DNA of 64,000 bases from Patiria pectinifera (lineage: Eukaryota > Echinodermata > Asteroidea > Valvatida > Asterinidae). Location: the NCBI GenBank assembly GCA_029964075.1, contig CM057133.1, positions 12,672,699 to 12,736,698 on the forward strand, given 5' to 3'. Positions 53,123-64,000 of this stretch are shown piece by piece. The stretch's first letter is position 1; every line of letters begins with the position of its first letter. The notes under the pieces were generated by a model. That model was not told the DNA's origin. It did no database searches and saw only the letters and a program-made list of their open reading frames with translations. The translations under genes were made by a program, and so were the position numbers.

Positions 53123-53485
53123 TAATCTGTGATCACCTAAACCTGACATCTTGAAAATAGTCTTCAACACAGTATTCAGTTACTGTCTCATGTTTATGTA
53201 ATGTTCTGGAAACAAAAAAAATATGTCCAAATGAAACATACTACAAATTCTTTGTCATTGTTCAATTAAACAAATGAGTACAAAATGTGAATTTTTTTTT
53301 ATGTGTACGAAAGCTTTGGTTTGAGTCAAATTGTTTTTCTAAAACATCAAGATTGTAATGCCTGCAATTGCATATTGATTAAAAGTCGTCCATTTGTTTT
53401 AAATTTTGCCTGCCAGGACACTATTCTATTGCACATTTGTATTGTATAAATGTGGATAATAACAATTTAGTTGTCAACTCCATAG

Positions 53486-53792
53486 GGCCAAAAAAAAAAG
53501 TCTCCGGTTTCTGGTATAAATGAAAAAGTTTTTTTTTTAATGAAAGATGATGTCTCAAAACTGCCAAACTCACTGGTTTGACTGGAATCCTGCTGCTGCA
53601 CAATTTTATTGTGTTTTTAGATTGGGTTATGGTCGAGAATAAGCTTTATGTGGCCTCTCTGGACTCCCATATATTTGCACTAAGTTTAGTCGGGCACCAT
53701 TTGCAGTCATCAGCCGACATTTGAAGCAAAAAAATCAGGTAAAAAAAAAAAAAAGCTCCATACCAGAAACCAGAGACTTTTTGTTTTTGGCC
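53486..53792. repeat. GGCC-ended transposon, copy D (opposite orientation)
   Basis: Same termini as copies B and C, with the interior in inverse orientation (AAACTGCCAAACTCACTGG, GGAATCCTGCTGCTGCAC). Flanked by TAG on both sides, a 3-bp target duplication. It lies 364 bp from copy C, so the pair could fold into a large hairpin. Confidence 0.88.
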
Positions 53793-54299
53793 TAGTAAAC
53801 TACTAGGCAATTTAGTATACTACTAAGGCCTAGTTGGCTGCTAAGTTAGTAAGGTTTCATTAATATGGCCGCTGGACTGTGCTTTTGACCTTGACTTGCG
53901 TTCCATAGTCCAAGCACATCTAGTGTGACCAGTCACAGAAAAGACACTTATCAACTACTTTGCAGGGTAATGGAAGACACCTGATTTTTCTGCTTGTCTG
54001 TGATTGGTTGGTGTATTTGCTGGTCCCAGAGAGCCAACCTAGTGTCCATTTGGTACCTAGCATCTTCATGTGAGCGTCAGGCGTCGTCAGCAGTGCGTTC
54101 GAATGTCTCTCCCGTTGGCCTCCCCCAACTCTTTCTTTCTTACCATTGAGGGGGTACTTCCGTACGGAGCCAACTGATAGTACTTCTGCAATCTGTCGAT
54201 GGCTTAAAAACTACAGTGTCATCACACTTTTCTACATCAGAGACAGAGGTCGTAGTTGCTCATGTGGCGTTGAGGCAATTTCCTTGAACTTTGTCTTTG

Positions 54300-55305
54300 T
54301 CACCTCGTCTGCTGCGCTTTCTCAAACAAGTCTCGGATGAACGCATCAAAGTTCCTCCATTGCTCAGTGTCGTCCGTTGCCATAGCAGCAAGCGGCGGTG
54401 GCAGCACCTCTCCGTCGCGGATCCTCTGAAGCACGGCCTGCCGTACAGTATTGACTTTAGACCCAAGGGCCCTGAGCTCCGCCCTGGTAAGTAACCCTCC
54501 ATCTGCACAAAAACCCACAAGTGTTGAATGTGAGTGATTCACAATACACTACTGCCTTGCAATTAAGGCTATGTTGACTCGGTACTGTACTTCGAATGAG
54601 ACGGAATATGACTTTTGGGACAGACGGTGTGAGACAGTATGCTAGGAAACTATTTTGCTAATACTTGGACATTTTCAGCATATATTTTATCGTCCAAATA
54701 TTCTGGATTCCTACCCGTAATCAAAATTCCGACTAAAACCAGCTTTCCCTTTTCCAGGTTCAATTCTTGCTATGGGGCGGCGTAGCATTACATCTTTTCA
54801 TTAGCACACGTCCATTTTCATGGGTTGTTATGCGTTACCATTCAGCACTCCAGACTCGAGAACCGATCAGTTTTATGAACATTTCTGCGCTGACCTACCT
54901 GACCTTTTATGTCAACTTGGTGGACCTGGGAAAGGACTTAAAGAACCCATCAGCATCCCCTTAGTTTCTTTGTTCTTGACAGAGTGTAATGAACCATGAC
55001 TAGAGTTCCCCACCTTTGGCAGATGTCACTGCTTCAGCGACACACTTCCTGAGCGACTGATCAGCCTGGTGGAGGATGCTAGAAGCGCATGCTGCACGAC
55101 TCGCCTCCTGAAATGAGAATGGAGTTTGTGGATTGCTTTGTCACAGATATTACAAACTCGGATAACAATGTCTCACTTGTTGGGAAAGATGTTTAACAGG
55201 GGGCTAGGGGAGTTCAGCCCTAGAAAAAATTGTCTTGCTCTCCAACAAACCCCCCCCCCCCCCCCACCCCCTAAAAAAATGGAAAATACTGCCCCCCTCC
55301 CCACA

Positions 55306-55338
<33 letters not shown>

Positions 55339-58300
55339 AAACAGCATTTCAAGAGATTGTTTTAAAGTTAATGTTAACAAAAATTTGCAAAGAGGAAAAT
55401 TGTACCCTGAAAATTCAATCCAAGTCCCCCTTTTCTTGAAAATCCCACTTCTTCTTTTCAATTTTTTGTTTTTCTTCTGAAAACCAGGTCCACTGAACTT
55501 AGAGAGCCTAGAACCAAATCGTTTGTGATAACGAGGGAAAGGAAATTGTATCAAAACTAACATTTCAATATATGGTTATTTTAAAATAATTAATACTTGT
55601 ACTAGTACGTACCTTCTCTTCAGCATTTTCCACTTCCAAGGATAAAACAGGATCCAGCAAAGCTTTGGTAATGAGATCCCATATTGCAGACCTAACACAA
55701 ACAAAAAGCAAAATGAACCAAAAAAAGGTGCAATTATGGAAATCTTTTGTTTCAAGACAAGACAGTTAAGGAATCTTTTGCAAACAAGACAAGATAAACC
55801 TAGTAAAGCTGGTCCCAGAGTGCACATAATTCTATTCGATTCAAGAATGGCTATCCACTGCATGGAAGTCTTTTCATGCATCTGGTATACACAATGGACC
55901 GGATTTGTCCCATTCATTGGCATTATGGGGGTAATCCTATACAACAGCACTGCCCGGCTCACAAGCAACCGTCATTCAGTAAGTCCGCGAGTGAGTGATG
56001 TAGGCTCAAAGAACACTTAAAAAATGGATCCAACCTTTATGAACAATTTGCGCACAAAATTTGATCATCAAATCAAACACACAAATCAATTAGGCAACTA
56101 TTTTCAATCTTTGATTGAAACATGTTTGCATTCGTGAAGAAAACTCACAGCGTGGTTTCATTCCCCGAGTCTTCGGAATCGATGTGTATGCTCTGCTTCT
56201 CCCATGATGCAACCTGCTGGTCTGGTGCCTCGATTCTACTGGCCATTCTCCTGATTGTTTCCTCTGGGATGGCATGACGACGCTGACTATTTCTTGCCAC
56301 GGCTACCGCTGTGTCGCACCGCATATAGACTTGACAAAACCCTATACTGTCTGCCAACCAAAAAAATGATGAAATTAGTCAAAAAAATGGTTTGTCAAAA
56401 AAACGTGGAATATGTTAAGAGAGCTTGATCCAACCTTTAGTTCTTATACATCCGCCCAGCCTGTTGCTCTCTAACTGCCCACAACAGCCTGAGCACTGTA
56501 CGGGGTTATTGATTTATCAAGGAGAAAATACAATGTTTTACTTATTTTTTTAGGGGGGGGGCTGGCTGAAGAGATATTGCAGTCATCCCCGACCACCCCC
56601 TTAGATGCACCCTTGAGGATGGTGCTCAAAGGATGGCGATTTGGTGCTCTGAAACGGACAATATCCTCTTCTAGAGTAGGCTGATAAAAGGGGGTCGGGA
56701 TGGGGTGGTACTTTGATGGGTGCGTTTAGTGGTCCCTGCAAAATATACTCACATTTCTTTGCCACCTGGTAATATTCATATCTCATGCTCCGGTAGTACA
56801 TGTTGTCATCAATAAAGAGGACCACAGATGATACAGATGATGTGCGTCTTGGATTCTGTTCCTTCTTGGCATTGATTTGGTCTTGAATTAACGTCAGAAT
56901 TTTGCTCCACACCTGCAAGAGAAGGGGGGGGGGGGAGAATTTAATGCTTGCTGAGCGCTACTTGTGAATTAAGCAACTTGCAGATGCTCTAGGGGGAGTG
57001 TGGCCTTGTGGTTAGGGTTCATAACTCAGGATCTGAGGGTCAGGGGTTCGAATCCAGCCGATGGCCATATGTTGTGTCCTTGGGCAAGCCACTTCACCGC
57101 TACTTGCCTCTCTTCATCCAGTAACTAAACAGATTTACAAAAAATACAGTTTCTGTGGCCATTTGTTTTTAATCTTAGGAAAAGTATGGGGCTATATTCT
57201 ATTCAGTTCTGGCAATCAAGTACAATATAACTATCTTACTCGATCAAACTAGGTGTTTTAGGTGGAATTTTAACTTTCGGCCAACCCAAGGTGAAAGGTT
57301 AATAACGTATACCCTAGGTCATACAGTGCAACTATCCTTTAAAATACAAGCATTGTTATCTATTTCCACACTGCTGTACATTGCATGCATACTTCTCTTC
57401 CACACTGGGAGATGTCTTGCTGTTCATCCACGACAGTTGTTGCATCCAGTGTTTTGTTGGACTTCAATCTTGCCAGGATGCCATCCACACAGCGGAGTAT
57501 CTCTTGTCTGTAGGCCTTCCATGGCGACACCGACGACTGCACAAAAATGACAAACAAGTTAACTTTTTAACGGCAACATTTAAAATTTGTATTGGACTTA
57601 ATGTGAATTGTTACCATGGTTACTCGCCTTTTTTTTTTTTTTTTAGAGAACCTTCAGTTACAAATAGGTGGGCGTGGACATCCAGAAATTTTTACATTAG
57701 CTCATCTAGCTCCCAGACCAAAAAGTTCTAGACGGTCTGGAGTGCTGAATGCTAACACATAGCAACCGATGAAAACTGATGTGCAAATGTGTAGATATTT
57801 TCATCGGATGTCAGCCCGTCCCATGGCTCCATGGCCCGTCCCCACCTATACAATTACCAGCACAGCCTTTTTAATTAAAAAGAATTCACGTGGTGCACAC
57901 AACTTTTCAAGGAATTTCTGGGCTGAATAGAAATTATTGAAACGAAGTGGCTATCGTTACGGCAGTCGTTGTTTAGCGCCCTCTACGATACTTTTTTTTA
58001 CGCGCAGCAGCAGGTATATATATTTTTTTCATATTAGCAAGCAGTCAGCAGTCAGTTCAATCGATAGTGATAGGATTTTGCATTTTGAGTTGCGGGTTCG
58101 AATCTCATTTTTTCTTTTTTTTTTTTTTTTTTTTTTTTTTCTTTTGGGCTTTTTATTTTTTTTTTTTAAAATCAAATAAAGTCCAAATCAAATTCACTTT
58201 CACTTTTTCCTTCTAATTTTATATTTTCTTGTCATGTTTTTATAATAGTTGCAGTCTACCGTAACGATAGAAAATGGGAAATGCGTTACGGCTGCCGTAA

Positions 58301-58786
58301 CAATAGCCACTGCGTTATTGAAAATGTTAAAGAGTAAATTTTGTTTCCTCTGTTATTTTATAGCCGCCTTGAAGTTGAACATCTCCTGAATGTATTAAGA
58401 TAAATATTTTGATGTTCTCAACAACTCAGTCCCTTCCAACCATCATGACCATCCATGGCCAAGATTGAATCAGCCCCCCCTACCCCCCCCCCCCCCCATC
58501 CCCCAATCCGTACACTCTGATTGGTGGACTCATTGAAGTAAGGACTCTCTCCTCCTTCCATCTGCATCTCAAGTTGTCTAGGGATGATGTCATCGTAGCA
58601 GAGATGACAGGCAGCTACGCCTGGGCAATCATCCACAGATGCAAGAGATGAGTTCTTGGCGAGATGATGATGACCAATCGATTTCTTCTTCTTCAGCGCC
58701 ACAGCAAGGGATGTTTTGCCTGCGCCCGGTAGGCCACATAGCAAGACAAGGCACACTTTCAGTTTTTCCTGCGCCTGTTGCTCCAT
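54300..58786 (-). CDS. PSTK: L-seryl-tRNA(Sec) kinase
   Basis: Phosphorylates seryl-tRNA(Sec), the step before SepSecS makes selenocysteinyl-tRNA. Seven coding exons on the minus strand: 58786-58484, 57536-57393, 56912-56753, 56350-56149, 55691-55613, 55107-55014 and 54502-54300. Phases agree throughout, giving 394 residues. The P-loop GLPGAGKTS is at residues 18-26, and CYDDIIP marks the end of the next strand. Exon 2 gives SPWKAYRQEILRCVDG, exon 3 LFIDDNMYYRSMRYEYYQVAKK, and exon 4 GFCQVYMRC and RNSQRRHAIPEETI. The later exons give SILHQADQSLRK and EQWRNFDAFIRDLF. These match the family in order. The end of exon 1 (donor GTAGGG after a G run) is the least sure border and yields a Gly-rich stretch. 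It starts head to head with ETF1. Confidence 0.9.
56993..57127 (+). repeat. tRNA-derived SINE, copy 2 (PSTK intron 2)
   Basis: Same family as 36762-36912: GTGTGGCCTTGTGGTTAGGG, box B GGTTCGAATCC at 57045-57055, then GTCCTTGGGCAAGCCACTTC and CTTGCCTCTC. It lies on the strand opposite to PSTK transcription. Confidence 0.85.
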
Positions 58787-59630
58787 TAATACGCGTAACC
58801 ATGGAGCTATGGCTCCGTGGCGTAACTCACTCCATCTTTGATGGGTTTTTATTCATTCAAATGTAAACAAAGTTTGTGACGAAGTTCATCACAAAATTCA
58901 TAGAAACCCTTCCATGCGCAAAATCTCCCGCTCCTATCCTCCGCTGCGCGGCCCCTCTCTAGTATCTTTGGCGTAGTGGACGTGTATGTACGTCATTGCA
59001 GAAGGATGGTACATTTTCATCGTAGGTAATTTATACATCGGTGTATTACGTGGCATTAATGTGCACAAGGCATCCAAATATGTTTGCTCCTTTCGATCAA
59101 AATGAAAATGATACTTTAGCCGTACAGACGTATATCAAAAAGAATAAATTCGCCATGATGTTGATTACAAAATGTGTTACATTATTCAATTTGTACCATT
59201 TTACCTACTACAACAATGGAATCGCCTCATGTATTTCCGGTTAGTTTTTACATAGTACACGCTTTCGTCACATGGTGAAATACGGAATTTCACTCACTGC
59301 CGAAATGTGAACTTTTTTAATATTAAATTGATCGAAATTTGTGCTAGGCCTTCACATCGCAAGCAAAAATAGTCTGCTTACAGGACCCAGTGGGTTTTGG
59401 AATCATTTACCCCGCCAGTTGTCTGTGTTTTCTAGCTTAAGTTTAAGTGGTTCACAAATTGTCTTCCTCGAGTGGCGCGACCACGTACCAAGCGATTGAT
59501 AGTAATTGACACGACTAGCGGGTGAAATTCCGCCGCATTGACCGGTTTTCAATCACACAAAAAATAAGATTTTTGTGGACAGAGGCAACACTTCCTCCAC
59601 CGTGGTAGACGGTTGGGGGATCTCAGCACC
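58787..59630. promoter_or_regulatory. Shared divergent promoter region of PSTK and ETF1
   Basis: The 844 bp between the two ATG codons. It holds GC-rich CCTCCGCTGCGCGGCCCC near 58940 and GTGGCGCGACCACGTACC near 59473. An AT-rich centre lies around 59050-59340. No TATA box stands near either start. Divergent spacing under 1 kb suggests coordinated initiation, but separate promoters are equally possible. Confidence 0.45.

Positions 59631-64000
<4,370 letters not shown>

Larger units (their letters stand above)
51028..54299. other. Convergent AUP1/PSTK intergenic region, repeat-rich
   Basis: Space between the AUP1 stop and the PSTK stop. Apart from the three inverted-repeat elements listed separately it is AT-rich with no exon I can support. 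Near 51500-51690 is a GC-richer patch with GCGCGC and CTCGCGTGAGC but no coherent frame. Confidence 0.45.

Noticed and set aside
55204-55480. Lys/Phe/Pro-rich frames in PSTK intron 5
   Set aside because: They are translations of long poly-C and poly-T runs.

Overview
The window is animal genomic DNA: split genes with GT-AG introns, AT-rich spacers and many short transposon copies. The gene set and the marine-invertebrate style tRNA-derived SINEs suggest an invertebrate deuterostome (echinoderm, hemichordate or cephalochordate), but the sequence alone does not fix the species.

Host genes, left to right. (1) Minus strand 7863-3644: a two-exon gene for a 984-residue protein that joins an N-terminal GARIN/FAM71-like (RAB2-binding type) domain to a C-terminal RasGEF domain. 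(2) Minus strand 13675-11306: ATP6V0E, V-ATPase subunit e, four small coding exons. (3) Plus strand 35894-51027: AUP1 (lipid-droplet/ER acyltransferase-like plus CUE protein), ten coding exons with continuous reading frame, 442 residues. (4) Minus strand 43251-42205: an intronless secreted PAN/apple plus fibrinogen-domain lectin nested inside AUP1 intron 2. (5) Minus strand 58786-54300: PSTK, the kinase that acts on seryl-tRNA(Sec), seven exons, 394 residues. (6) Plus strand 59631 to beyond the window: ETF1 (eRF1), first five coding exons. PSTK and ETF1 start head to head about 0.84 kb apart.

Between ATP6V0E and AUP1 lies a Polinton/Maverick, a virus-like element, at 18195-35598. It has 192-bp terminal inverted repeats that differ at only one base and a TTGGTT flank on both sides. 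It carries a protein-primed-type DNA polymerase B, a retroviral-type integrase, a major capsid protein, a packaging ATPase, a putative minor capsid protein, several membrane or unknown proteins, a TFIIB-like zinc-ribbon protein, and an array of about eleven 83-bp repeats each centred on a hairpin. Most open frames are whole; I judge about four or five breaks, so this copy is a recent fossil. It sits about 300 bp upstream of the AUP1 start codon.

The rest is filled by short non-autonomous DNA transposons and SINEs. Four families have two or more copies here: GGCC-ended elements with 3-bp target duplications; AGGCATGC-ended elements with 8-bp duplications; a TTAACCCTAACC-ended family; and a family whose terminal repeats differ between copies but stay symmetrical within each copy. 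The first 3.6 kb and several spacers show nothing I can identify.
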